Source of the DNA: DASVVT01 sp036386415
GTDB taxonomy: Bacteria > Acidobacteriota > Blastocatellia > Pyrinomonadales > Pyrinomonadaceae
Direction: 5' to 3'
DNA length: 64,000 nt
Assembly: GCA_036386415.1 (NCBI GenBank)
Contig: DASVVT010000026.1
Span: 1-64,000 of the forward strand
Shown: in pieces, positions 16,539 through 24,452 of the stretch
Layout of the letters: the number at the start of each line of letters is the position of its first letter
Numbering within the stretch: position 1 is the stretch's first letter
The notes under the pieces: model-generated
Told to the model about the DNA's origin: nothing
Database searches by the model: none
What the model saw: the letters and a program-made list of their open reading frames with translations, nothing else
Made by a program: the position numbers and the translations under genes

Positions 16539-17969
16539 TTAATCATCCCCCGACGGGACGGGCTCGCGCTCACGCGCCCACTGCGTTTCGGCCTCGCGCG
16601 TGATGCGTGTCGGGTAGCGCTCCGTCCAGCAGGCGACGCAGGAGGAATCGGCATGGATGCCCGTCGCTTCGAGCATGCCTTCGAGCGAAAGATAGCCGAG
16701 CGAGTCCGCTTCGATGAAGCGGCGAATGTCGTCCACGGACATCTGCGCGGCGATCAAATCCGATTTGTTCGGCGTGTCCACCCCGTAGAAGCAAGGGCTT
16801 ATGGTCGGCGGGCAACTGATGCGCATGTGAATCTCGCGCGCGCCTGCTTCGCGTAGCATACGCACGATCTTCTTGGAGGTCGTGCCGCGCACGATGGAAT
16901 CGTCTATCAGAGCGATGCTCCGCCCTTCGATCAGATGGCGCACTGGATTGAGCTTGATGCGCACGCCGAAACTGCGTATGGACTGTTTGGGCTCGATGAA
17001 GGTACGCCCGACATAGTGGTTGCGCACCAGCCCGTGACGGTAACGGAGCCCGCTCTGCGATGCGTAGCCAATCGCGGCGGCGACACCCGAATCGGGCACG
17101 GGCACGACGATGTCCGCGTCCGCCGGATGCTCTATGGCGAGCCGTTTGCCCATCTTGTGACGCGACTCGTTGACCGAGCGACCGTAGATGATCGAATCAG
17201 GCCGGGAGAAGTAGACGTGCTCGAAGATGCACATCGCATGCTGTCGCTCAGGCAGCGGGTGCGAGCTGTGCAGCCCCTCGCGGTCGATGACGATCATCTC
17301 GCCCGGCTCCACGTCGCGCTCGTAGCGCGCGTCGATCAGATCAAAAGCGCACGTCTCGCTCGCCACGACCCATGCGTCTTTAAGGCGACCCAAAGCGAGC
17401 GGGCGAAAGCCGCGCGGGTCGCGAATCGCGATCAAGCCATCGGGCGTCAGGAAGAGCATCGAGAAAGCGCCTTCGGTTTCGCGCAGCACCTCTGGAATCG
17501 CTTCCCTGACATCCGGCGCATGCGAGCGCGCGATGCCATGTAGGACAACCTCCGTGTCCGAGGTCGAGGAAAAGATCGCGCCCTCTCGCTCCAGCCTTTT
17601 TCGTTCTTCGGTGGCGAACGGCAGGTTGCCGTTATGACAGACGGCCACCTGCCCGTGCTGGCAGGCGACGAGGAAGGGCTGAGCCTCGCGTATAGAGACC
17701 TCACCGGCGGTCGAATAGCGCACATGCCCGATGGCGCTCGCGCCCGGCAGACGGTCGAGCGTAGCCTGGTCGAAAGCGTCCGAGACGTGACCCATCGCCC
17801 GCTCAGAGCGTAGCTCCGCGCCGTCAGATGCGACGATGCCGCACGACTCCTGACCGCGATGCTGCAACGCATAGAGACCCAGGTACGTCATGCGCGCAGC
17901 CTCCGCATGACCGTATATTCCGAACACCCCGCACTCGTCGCGGAACTTGTCTGTCACAATGTTGCCCAA
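16539..17969 (-). CDS. purF: Amidophosphoribosyltransferase
   Basis: This is the first committed enzyme of purine synthesis, which makes phosphoribosylamine from PRPP and glutamine. At 476 residues it has a 12-residue propeptide before the catalytic Cys (DECGVFGI, Cys 13), a glutaminase domain (YSTAGEVSIREAQP, CHNGNL), and the phosphoribosyl domain with the PRPP loop ALIDDSIVRGTTSKKIV (about 354-370). C-terminal cysteines (SSCVACW) fit the Fe-S type. It is first in the purF-to-tyrS run. Confidence 0.97.
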   Translation of the reverse strand: MGNIVTDKFRDECGVFGIYGHAEAARMTYLGLYALQHRGQESCGIVASDGAELRSERAMGHVSDAFDQATLDRLPGASAIGHVRYSTAGEVSIREAQPFLVACQHGQVAVCHNGNLPFATEERKRLEREGAIFSSTSDTEVVLHGIARSHAPDVREAIPEVLRETEGAFSMLFLTPDGLIAIRDPRGFRPLALGRLKDAWVVASETCAFDLIDARYERDVEPGEMIVIDREGLHSSHPLPERQHAMCIFEHVYFSRPDSIIYGRSVNESRHKMGKRLAIEHPADADIVVPVPDSGVAAAIGYASQSGLRYRHGLVRNHYVGRTFIEPKQSIRSFGVRIKLNPVRHLIEGRSIALIDDSIVRGTTSKKIVRMLREAGAREIHMRISCPPTISPCFYGVDTPNKSDLIAAQMSVDDIRRFIEADSLGYLSLEGMLEATGIHADSSCVACWTERYPTRITREAETQWAREREPVPSGDD

Positions 17970-18042
17970 CAGTATGGCCTCGACTATGAAATGATCTCAC
18001 CAATCCCGACAGGTTGAGCTTATTAAACCAGCGCCCTCATTC

Positions 18043-18240
18043 TAAAGGCAAAAGGTAAAAGTAAAAAGGGGAAAAGAAGTAGACAGTAGACAGTAGTCAG
18101 TAGCCAGTAGAAGAACCGCAGTGCTATGCCTTGTTGTCGAATATGATTTAACGGCTCAGCATTGAAACACATCAACCGCTTTTTTTTCTACTGGCTACTG
18201 ACTACTGTCTACTGTCTACTTCTTTTCCCCTTTTGCCTTA
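18043..18240. repeat. A-family element nested in AAAGGNA heptamer arms
   Basis: The inner arms are AGTAGNC heptamers (left from 18079, right to 18221), with a loop of type 1 (ATATGATTTA, ATCAACCGCTTTT). Outside them, AAAGGCA/AAAGGTA-like heptamers (18043-18075) face TTTTCCCCTTTTGCCTT (18223-18240), so two heptamer families are nested. Confidence 0.85.
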
Positions 18241-18299
18241 TCTCTCGCGCCTTCGCTATTATGCAAGGAGGATTCAGGGATGAAAGGTCAAGGGGGAAC

Positions 18300-18551
18300 A
18301 TGGACAAGGTCACGGTTTATGGCGCGGACTGGTGCGGCGATACGAAGCGTACGCTTCAACATCTGGACAGTTTGGGTGTCGCCTACGATTACGTAGACGT
18401 CGAACAGGACGAACAGGCATCGCGTTGGGTCAAGCAACACAACGAGGGGAAGGAACGCAAGCCGACGTTGAAGATCGGCGAACAGGTGCTCTCCACTCCA
18501 AGCAATCAAGAGCTCGAAAGCGCCCTGCGTGAACAAGGGATCGTAGATTGA
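18300..18551 (+). CDS. Glutaredoxin-like protein with CGDT active site
   Basis: A small thioredoxin-fold protein of 83 residues. The start reads KVTVYGADWCGDTKRTLQ, with the cysteine at the usual glutaredoxin place (residue 11). The second active-site cysteine is replaced by Thr (C-G-D-T), so a monothiol mechanism is expected. TLKIGEQVLSTPSNQEL holds the cis-proline region. The ATG at 18300 follows an AGGGGG; an upstream ATG at 18162 would add residues encoded by the A-family repeat and is rejected. Confidence 0.85.
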   Translation: MDKVTVYGADWCGDTKRTLQHLDSLGVAYDYVDVEQDEQASRWVKQHNEGKERKPTLKIGEQVLSTPSNQELESALREQGIVD

Positions 18552-18623
18552 GACAAAAAGGTACGGTCGGGGCGGCAGGAGTCGTACGCCGTCCCGGCCT
18601 CCGATGCAGTCTCCATCCATCAA

Positions 18624-19133
18624 GTGAATAAGCAAAGCCCCGCTTACAATATGGTCGCCGTCGGCTTGCGCGTCGCGCTCATCCTGGCGCTCGGCGCAGC
18701 GGTCTGGAGCATCTACCGTAGGCTGCCGGGCGACGATCCGGCGACGAACGGTGCGGGCTCAATCGGCGAAACCACGCTGCTCGTCTCGCTGGAGGCGTCG
18801 CCAGATGAAAGGGACGCGCCGCTTGATATTCCGGTTGAGCTTTACCCCGTTGATGTCGCGGCGGTGCGACGCGAGTACCAGTCGGAGTTGCGCGCCGGAA
18901 TGCGTTTCGACGATTTTCTGAAGCAGCGTATGAACGGGCGCGTTCCCATCAAGGCGCGGCTCGATAAGGCGGGACGTGCTACCGTGCAGGTTCCGCCCGG
19001 CAAGTGGTGGGTGCACGCCACGCTCGCGGGTACGCTCAACGTCGAATGGCGACTCCCGGTCAACGTCGCCGGTCGCAGGCAGACCATTGAGCTGACACCT
19101 GAAAACGCCTACGCGCGGATGAAAAGTTTTTGA
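18624..19133 (+). CDS. Membrane-anchored protein of unknown function
   Basis: At 169 residues it has a single membrane helix (VAVGLRVALILALGAAVWSI, about 11-30) followed by an exported domain. I recognise no family. The C-terminal part (KWWVHATLAGTLNVEWRLP) looks like a beta-sandwich. The start is GTG at 18624. It lies 72 bases after the glutaredoxin gene on the same strand. Confidence 0.65.
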   Translation: MNKQSPAYNMVAVGLRVALILALGAAVWSIYRRLPGDDPATNGAGSIGETTLLVSLEASPDERDAPLDIPVELYPVDVAAVRREYQSELRAGMRFDDFLKQRMNGRVPIKARLDKAGRATVQVPPGKWWVHATLAGTLNVEWRLPVNVAGRRQTIELTPENAYARMKSF

Positions 19134-19136
19134 AGA

Positions 19137-19263
19137 AGTAGACAGTAGTCAGTAGCCAGTAGCCAGTAGGCGCTCCGCGCTAAGGGCGTTGTCGCTGATA
19201 CCCTGACGCGTTCGCTAGCGAAAGCTTTTCTACTGACTACTGTCTACTGACTACTGACTACTG
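19137..19263. repeat. A-family element, loop type 2
   Basis: AGTAGNC heptamer arms flank a loop (GTCGCTGATACCCTGA, then TAGCGAAAGCTTTTC) that matches the loop of the element at 35867 but not the type 1 loops. It ends a few bases before the ATG of the alcohol dehydrogenase. Confidence 0.9.
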
Positions 19264-19268
19264 TTTTT

Positions 19269-20228
19269 ATGCTTGCCTTACGTTACGAAGCGGGCCGCCT
19301 CGCGGTCGCAACAGTTCCGAAGCCTTTGGGCGCGGGCGAGGCTTTGGTGCGCGTGACGCTCTCTGGAATTTGTAATACGGATGTGGAGATTGTGCGCGGG
19401 TATGCCGGTTTCCAGGGTACGCTCGGACATGAGTTTGTCGGTCTTGTTGAAAGCGCCCCTGATGCCCCGCACCTCACAGGGCAGCGCGTGGTCGGAGAGA
19501 TTAATGCAGGGTGTGGGCATTGCGAGCTGTGCGCCTCAGGTGATCCGCGCCACTGCCCTGCGAGAACGGTGCTCGGTATCGTCGGGCGCGACGGCGCGCA
19601 TGCGGAGTTTTTACGCCTGCCCGTGGTCAATCTACTGCCCGTTCCCGATGAAGTGCCGGATGAACGCGCAGTCTTCTGCGAGCCGTTAGCCGCCGCGCAT
19701 GGCATCATGGAGCGCGTGGCCGTGACCGCAGGAGCACGCGTCGCCGTCATCGGCGATGGCAAACTGGGACTGCTGTGTGCGCAGGTGCTGGCGCTCGCAG
19801 GCGCGCATGTGCTGCTCATCGGCAAGCATCCGGGCAAGATGGAGATCGCGGCGCGGCGCGGAGTTGAGACCGTGACGGTTGAAGAGGCGCGCGGGCTGCG
19901 TGCGCGCTCGATGGACGTGGTCGTCGAAGCATCCGGGGCAAGCGGAGGCTTTCAGCTTGCGCTCGGCATCTTACGCCCGCGCGGCGTGCTCGTCCTGAAG
20001 TCCACTTTTCATGGCGCAGCCCAGTGGGACGCGGCGCGCATCGTCGTCGATGAGATCAGCGTCGTCGGCTCGCGCTGCGGTCGCTTTGCGCCTGCGCTCG
20101 ACATCCTTAAGAACGGCGCGGTCGATGTGGCGAGTCTTATCAGCGAAGAATACGCCCTCTCCGACGGCACACGCGCTATGCACCGCGCGACCGAAAGGGG
20201 CGTCCTGAAAGTCCTGCTCAGACCATGA
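19269..20228 (+). CDS. Zinc-dependent alcohol dehydrogenase family protein (MDR)
   Basis: A medium-chain NAD(P)-dependent dehydrogenase of 319 residues. The catalytic zinc site has CNTD near 35 and GHEFVG near 53. The structural zinc loop GCGHCELCASGDPRHC (about 80-95) has all four cysteines. The Rossmann domain starts at VAVIGDGKLGLL (about 158). It is closest to threonine/sorbitol-dehydrogenase-like members; the substrate is unknown. The ATG comes just after an A-family element, with only a T-run before it and no Shine-Dalgarno. Confidence 0.88.
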   Translation: MLALRYEAGRLAVATVPKPLGAGEALVRVTLSGICNTDVEIVRGYAGFQGTLGHEFVGLVESAPDAPHLTGQRVVGEINAGCGHCELCASGDPRHCPARTVLGIVGRDGAHAEFLRLPVVNLLPVPDEVPDERAVFCEPLAAAHGIMERVAVTAGARVAVIGDGKLGLLCAQVLALAGAHVLLIGKHPGKMEIAARRGVETVTVEEARGLRARSMDVVVEASGASGGFQLALGILRPRGVLVLKSTFHGAAQWDAARIVVDEISVVGSRCGRFAPALDILKNGAVDVASLISEEYALSDGTRAMHRATERGVLKVLLRP

Positions 20229-20303
20229 AGAAGTGGTCGCACGCAATGGCAAATTGCGATAATACAGTAGTTATCTTGACTAATTCAGGAGCAATCCAAT
20301 CTC

Positions 20304-20470
20304 AGATCAGCGCAATCTTGGATTAGATCAGCGCAAGCCAAGTTTGGATTGAGTAAGTCAAGCTTGGATCAGAGCAAGCCAAGCTTAGATCAGAGTAAGT
20401 GAAACTTGGATTGGAGTAAGTGAAGCTTGAATTGGAGCAAGTGAAGCTTGGTTGAGGCCAAATGAAGCTG
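20304..20470. repeat. 21-base tandem repeat array
   Basis: About seven degenerate copies of a 21-base unit of the type ATCAGAGCAAGCCAAGCTTGG follow each other; most are 21 bases long and some are 16-20. Each carries an AAGCTT-centred palindrome (CCAAGCTTGG in the best copies). Confidence 0.85.
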
Positions 20471-20510
20471 CGACCAGATTGCCAAACAAAATACTGGCTA
20501 CCGGCTGGTA

Positions 20511-20646
20511 GTGTCCTACTTTGATTAATGCTCTGTGCATCCTCTGCGTTCTCTGTGTCTCTGTGGTGAATCTTGTTTGAAGAGACTCACCACCGCAGAC
20601 ACAGAGAACACGGAGATTACACAGAGAAAAGCTGAAACTAGGACAC
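20511..20646. mobile_element. MITE-like element with GTGTCCTA ends and TA duplication
   Basis: The termini are GTGTCCTA (20511-20518) and TAGGACAC (20639-20646), each flanked outside by TA. An inner inverted arm pair carries CTCTGTG/CACAGAG motifs. TA duplication is typical of IS630/Tc1-mariner elements. It is 136 bases long and has no gene, so it would be non-autonomous. Confidence 0.55.
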
Positions 20647-20795
20647 TACTTACCGGCTACTTCCTTTGCGGCTCGTCGCTTGTTTCGTTATACTTGAGTT
20701 CTTCTCTCTGGTGCTTTGGCTCCCTTGGCACGGCGGTTAGGCGGCATTTGTAAAAGTGCCGTACGTCTTCAGGTTTTTATCGAAGGTGGTGTGTT

Positions 20796-22367
20796 ATGTT
20801 AGAGCTTCTTCCTAAGGATCAAATGACGGGCGCGGAGCGCTTGATGTTGCGCAAGCTTCGCGTCTGGATCGTCGCCCTGGCTGTCACATGTGTCGTCGCC
20901 GGGATGGGCATCGGGGCGCTTCTGGCGGGACGCAACGCCGTGGCGCAGAACGAATCGCAGATTGCGCGCGCGCCTGAAGCTTTGTCGGCTTCCTTCGCCG
21001 AGATCGCTAAGCGCGTCGAACCGGCGGTCGTCAACATCGACACGAAGACGGCGACGCCTGAAGTGGCAGACCGCGACGGCGACGACAAGGACGAAGACTC
21101 ATCCAACCCGCTGCTGGACCTGTTCCGTAAGCAGGCGCGCCGCCCGTCGAAGGGCGTGGGCAGCGGTTTCATCGTCGATCCCAAAGGCTACATCCTGACC
21201 AACCAGCACGTCGTACAGGGTGCGACGCGCATCGTCATCCGCCTGCAATCGGGCGAAGAGTTTCTAGGCCGCATCGTCGGCGTCGATGAAGAGACGGACG
21301 TGGCGGTCGTCAAGGTTGATGCCGGGCGCGATCTTCCCACCGTTAAGCTGGGCGACTCGGACGGCGCACAGGTGGGCGACTGGGTGCTTGCCATCGGCTC
21401 GCCCTTCGGTCTGGATCAGACGGTGACGGCTGGCATCATCTCGACCAAGGAGCGGCAGACGCCTTACTTCTCCAGCTTCCAGCAGTTTCTTCAGACGGAT
21501 GCGGCGATCAATCGCGGCAACAGCGGCGGGCCGCTCGTCAACATGCGCGGCGAGGTCATCGGCATCAACTCGCAGATCGCCACCTCGACCGGAGACTACA
21601 ACGGCATCGGCTTCGCCCTGCCGTCGAACGAAGCCCGCTTCGTCTACGGGCAGATCACTTCGGCAGGCCGTGTGCGGCGCGGCTACCTCGGCATCAATCT
21701 TGATTCGGTGAAGGCCGAATTCGCACGCGTCTACAATCTGCCCGAAGCCAAGGGGGTAATCGTCACGGACGTGCGCGAGCCGCAAGGCCCGGCGGGCAAG
21801 GCCGGTATCCAGCCGCTCGACATCATCATCGAATTCAATAATCAGCCGGTCGCGAACGCTCAGGACCTGATTAACAAGGTGGCCTCGACGCAGGTCGGGC
21901 AGACCGTGCCCGTCACCTTCCTGCGCGATACAAACGGCAAGCTGGAACGTCGCACGGTCAACGTCACCGTCGGCGAGCGACCGGGCTCGCTCGCACCGTC
22001 AGACCCATACTCGCCTCCTGCGCCCAAGGAGAAGGATGGTGCGCCAAGCACCAGTAATCTCAAGCTCGGCATCACGCTCGCGGAGATGACGCCGCAGATT
22101 GCCGAGGAGCGAAACCTGAAGGGCGTGCGCGGCCTGCTCGTCAAGGACGTTGACCCGAACGGCATCGCCGCGGACGCGCGTCCCTATCCGGTCAAAGAAG
22201 GCGAGGTCATACTGAGGATCAATCGCATGCCCGTCGCCACGCTCGCCGATTTCCAGCGCGTCATCAGCGGGCTCAAGCCGGGCGACGCCATCGTCTTAAA
22301 CGTCGCCAGCTACAACAAGGAGTTCGAGCGTATCGTCCAGCGTATCGTCCAGTTCACTTACCAGTAA
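20796..22367 (+). CDS. HtrA/DegQ-family serine protease with two PDZ domains
   Basis: A periplasmic quality-control protease of 523 residues. One N-terminal membrane helix (about 25-50) anchors or exports it. The trypsin-like domain has His in LTNQHVV (about 132), Asp in ETDVAVVKVD (about 168) and Ser in GNSGGPLVN (about 243). The first PDZ is at about 290-380 (YLGINLDSVKAEFARVYNL), then a proline-rich linker, and the second at about 425-515. GAAGGTGG upstream of the ATG may serve as ribosome site. Confidence 0.95.
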   Translation: MLELLPKDQMTGAERLMLRKLRVWIVALAVTCVVAGMGIGALLAGRNAVAQNESQIARAPEALSASFAEIAKRVEPAVVNIDTKTATPEVADRDGDDKDEDSSNPLLDLFRKQARRPSKGVGSGFIVDPKGYILTNQHVVQGATRIVIRLQSGEEFLGRIVGVDEETDVAVVKVDAGRDLPTVKLGDSDGAQVGDWVLAIGSPFGLDQTVTAGIISTKERQTPYFSSFQQFLQTDAAINRGNSGGPLVNMRGEVIGINSQIATSTGDYNGIGFALPSNEARFVYGQITSAGRVRRGYLGINLDSVKAEFARVYNLPEAKGVIVTDVREPQGPAGKAGIQPLDIIIEFNNQPVANAQDLINKVASTQVGQTVPVTFLRDTNGKLERRTVNVTVGERPGSLAPSDPYSPPAPKEKDGAPSTSNLKLGITLAEMTPQIAEERNLKGVRGLLVKDVDPNGIAADARPYPVKEGEVILRINRMPVATLADFQRVISGLKPGDAIVLNVASYNKEFERIVQRIVQFTYQ

Positions 22368-22368
22368 G

Positions 22369-22429
22369 CAGTCCGGAGTCTGGAGTCAAAAGAAAGACTG
22401 GCTCGCGGACTCTCAGACTCTCAGACTAT
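22369..22429. repeat. E-family element (GTCTGGA heptamers)
   Basis: GTCCGGA, GTCTGGA and GTCAAAA units face ACTCTCAGACTCTCAGAC. The element spans the whole gap between htrA and the aldehyde dehydrogenase gene, ending 2 bases before its ATG. Confidence 0.8.
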
Positions 22430-22431
22430 TC

Positions 22432-23997
22432 ATGGCACAAGCAAAAAAAGCTCTTAGTAAGAATGGCAGGAACGGTCGGAAGGGTGCGACGCGTGCTGCC
22501 GTCAAGACCTATCACAACTACATCGGCGGCGAGTGGGTGACTTCTCATTCGGGCGAGACGTTTGAGAACATCAATCCGGCGGACACGCGCGATGTGGTGG
22601 GGCGTTTCCCCGTCTCGACGAAAGAGGACGTGGATCAGGCGGTCGAGGCCGCCGCCGACGCGTTCAATCGCTGGCGGCGCATGCCCGCCCCGCGCCGCGC
22701 AGAGATTCTTTTTCGCCTCGGCGAGCGTTTGATCCGCAACAAAGAGAAGTTCGCGCTAGCGATGACGCGCGAGATGGGCAAGGTCTTGAAGGAGACGGGC
22801 GGCGATGTGCAGGAAGCCATCGACTGCACCTTCTACACGGCTGGCGAGGGTCGTCGTCTTCACGGGTTCACCACGCCCGCAGAGATGCCAGACAAGTTTG
22901 CCATGTGCGTGCGCCAGCCCGTCGGCCTCTGTGGACTCATCACGCCCTGGAATTTCCCGATGGCGATTCCCTCCTGGAAGCTCATCCCGGCGCTGGTGTG
23001 CGGCAACACGGTCGTGATCAAGCCCGCAGAAGACACGCCGCTCTCGACCGTCAATCTCGTCAAGGCGTGCGAAGAGGCTGGCGTCCCGGCGGGCGTCGTC
23101 AACCTCGTCACGGGATTTGGTGAGACGGCTGGCGCGGCCATCACAAATAATCCACAGCTTCGCCTCATCTCCTTTACGGGCTCGACCGAGACGGGACGCA
23201 TCGTCGCCTCTTCCTGCGCCGAGCGTAACGCCATTTGCTCGCTGGAGATGGGCGGCAAGAACGTCATCATCATCCTGGATGACGCAGACCTTGACCTCGC
23301 GGTCGAAGGCGCTGTCTGGGGCGCGTTCGGAACCTCTGGTCAACGCTGCACGGCCTCCTCGCGCCTCGTCGTGCACAAGAAGGTCTACAAGCAGTTTACG
23401 AAGAAGCTCATTGAGCGCGCCGAAGGTTTGCGCATCGGAGATGGCGCAGACCCGAAGACGGACATGGGGCCGGTCATCAACGCAGATGCCGTGCACAAGA
23501 TCATGGGCTACATAGAGATCGGCCAGCGCGAAGACGGAGCACGGCTGGCAAGCGGCGGGCGTCGATTAGAGAAGGGCGAATACGCTCACGGTTATTTCAT
23601 AGAGCCGACCATCTTCACAGATGTCGCACCCGACATGCGCATCGCGCAGGAGGAGATTTTCGGCCCCGTCACGACTGTCATCCCGACCGATTCGCTCTCT
23701 AGCGCCATAGACATCGCCAACGGTGTCCGTTACGGATTGTCCGCAGCCATCTACACGCAAGATGTCAATCGCGCCTTCCATGCCATGAACGAGATGTATA
23801 CGGGCATCTTCTACGTCAACTCTTCGACCATCGGCGCGGAAGTCCATCTGCCCTTCGGCGGCACGAAAGCGACGGGCAACGGCCACCGCGAAGCGGGCAC
23901 GCAGGTGCTGGATATTTTCACCGAATGGAAGTCCGTCTACGTCGATTACAGCGGCAAGCTCCAACGCGCGCAGATTGATGAGATTGAGCCGCAGTAA
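22432..23997 (+). CDS. NAD(P)-dependent aldehyde dehydrogenase
   Basis: It oxidises an aldehyde to the acid; 521 residues including a basic N-terminal extension of about 27. Family blocks are present: PWNFPMAIPSWKLIPALVCG (about 182-201), FTGSTETG (about 249), the catalytic Glu in LEMGGKN (about 274-280) and catalytic Cys in GQRCTASS (about 303-310). It resembles alpha-ketoglutaric semialdehyde dehydrogenases, but the substrate is uncertain. The ATG is 2 bases after an E-family element and I see no Shine-Dalgarno. Confidence 0.92.
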   Translation: MAQAKKALSKNGRNGRKGATRAAVKTYHNYIGGEWVTSHSGETFENINPADTRDVVGRFPVSTKEDVDQAVEAAADAFNRWRRMPAPRRAEILFRLGERLIRNKEKFALAMTREMGKVLKETGGDVQEAIDCTFYTAGEGRRLHGFTTPAEMPDKFAMCVRQPVGLCGLITPWNFPMAIPSWKLIPALVCGNTVVIKPAEDTPLSTVNLVKACEEAGVPAGVVNLVTGFGETAGAAITNNPQLRLISFTGSTETGRIVASSCAERNAICSLEMGGKNVIIILDDADLDLAVEGAVWGAFGTSGQRCTASSRLVVHKKVYKQFTKKLIERAEGLRIGDGADPKTDMGPVINADAVHKIMGYIEIGQREDGARLASGGRRLEKGEYAHGYFIEPTIFTDVAPDMRIAQEEIFGPVTTVIPTDSLSSAIDIANGVRYGLSAAIYTQDVNRAFHAMNEMYTGIFYVNSSTIGAEVHLPFGGTKATGNGHREAGTQVLDIFTEWKSVYVDYSGKLQRAQIDEIEPQ

Positions 23998-24003
23998 GAC
24001 AAG

Positions 24004-24442
24004 CAGATGTCAGATGCTGGATGCTAGATGTTAGTAAAAAGCAGATGGAATCGAGCGGAACAATAAAAAGCCATCGCGATCTGATTGTTTGGCAGAGGGC
24101 GATGGAACTAACGGTCGCAGTTTATCACGCCAGCAAAAGTTTCCCGAAAGATGAAACTTATGGCCTGACCAGTCAATTACGGCGAGCATCAGTATCAATC
24201 CCGGCGAACATAGCAGAAGGCCAAGGCCGGAGGCTGGTGAAAGAGTTTCAGCAGTTTTTAGCACATGCAAGAGGATCGCTGCTGGAAGTAGACACACACA
24301 TGGAACTAGCTTTGCGTCTTGGATACATTGATAAGCAGCAACATGCTGCTATACATGAAAAGATTGATGAGGTCGGGCGCTTGCTTAATGGCCTTCTCCG
24401 TTCATTAAGTTCTAACATCTAGCATCTAACATCTAACATCTG
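24004..24442. mobile_element. Gene-carrying inverted-repeat element (G family, S23 cassette)
   Basis: Two 31-base arms at 24004-24034 and 24412-24442 are inverted copies, matching at 28 of 31 positions. Each arm is a run of AGATGYT-type heptamers. The four-helix-bundle gene at 24045-24422 fills the space between, and its stop codon (TAG, 24420-24422) lies in the right arm. The inside looks less GC-rich than the flanking genes. The layout is that of the other heptamer elements, with a gene in place of the short loop. Confidence 0.75.
24045..24422 (+). CDS. Four-helix-bundle (S23, 23S rRNA IVS-type) protein
   Basis: A 125-residue, all-helical protein with the S23 family pattern: HRDLIVWQRAMELTVAVY at the start, YGLTSQLRRASVSIPANIAEG in the middle (conserved QLRRA and IPANIAEG), then a fourth helix. 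Relatives are encoded in intervening sequences of 23S rRNA, and the fold is shared by the Avd accessory protein of diversity-generating retroelements; they are thought to bind nucleic acid. ATG at 24045 is preferred to one at 24021 inside the repeat arm. It is nested in an inverted-repeat element. Confidence 0.88.
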   Translation: MESSGTIKSHRDLIVWQRAMELTVAVYHASKSFPKDETYGLTSQLRRASVSIPANIAEGQGRRLVKEFQQFLAHARGSLLEVDTHMELALRLGYIDKQQHAAIHEKIDEVGRLLNGLLRSLSSNI

Positions 24443-24452
24443 GAGCGAAGCG

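Larger units (their letters stand above)
20229..20795. other. Intergenic stretch with tandem repeat and MITE-like element
   Basis: The 567-base gap holds a 21-base tandem array (20304-20470) and a MITE-like element (20511-20646) before the HtrA gene. I see no gene in it. A partly matching sigma-54 box near 20726 is discussed under the rejected items. Confidence 0.6.

Noticed and set aside
18162..18299. N-terminal extension of the glutaredoxin gene
   Set aside because: The extra 46 codons are repeat sequence; ATG 18300 has an AGGGGG site and gives the normal family length.
20725..20742. Sigma-54 promoter before the htrA-like gene (TTGGCACGGCGGTTAG)
   Set aside because: The -24 part is perfect, but the invariant -12 GC is AG, so I do not call it.
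24004..24442. Diversity-generating retroelement around the S23 (Avd-like) gene
   Set aside because: No reverse transcriptase or template/variable repeat pair is near; the adjacent genes are a normal aldehyde dehydrogenase and alanine dehydrogenase.
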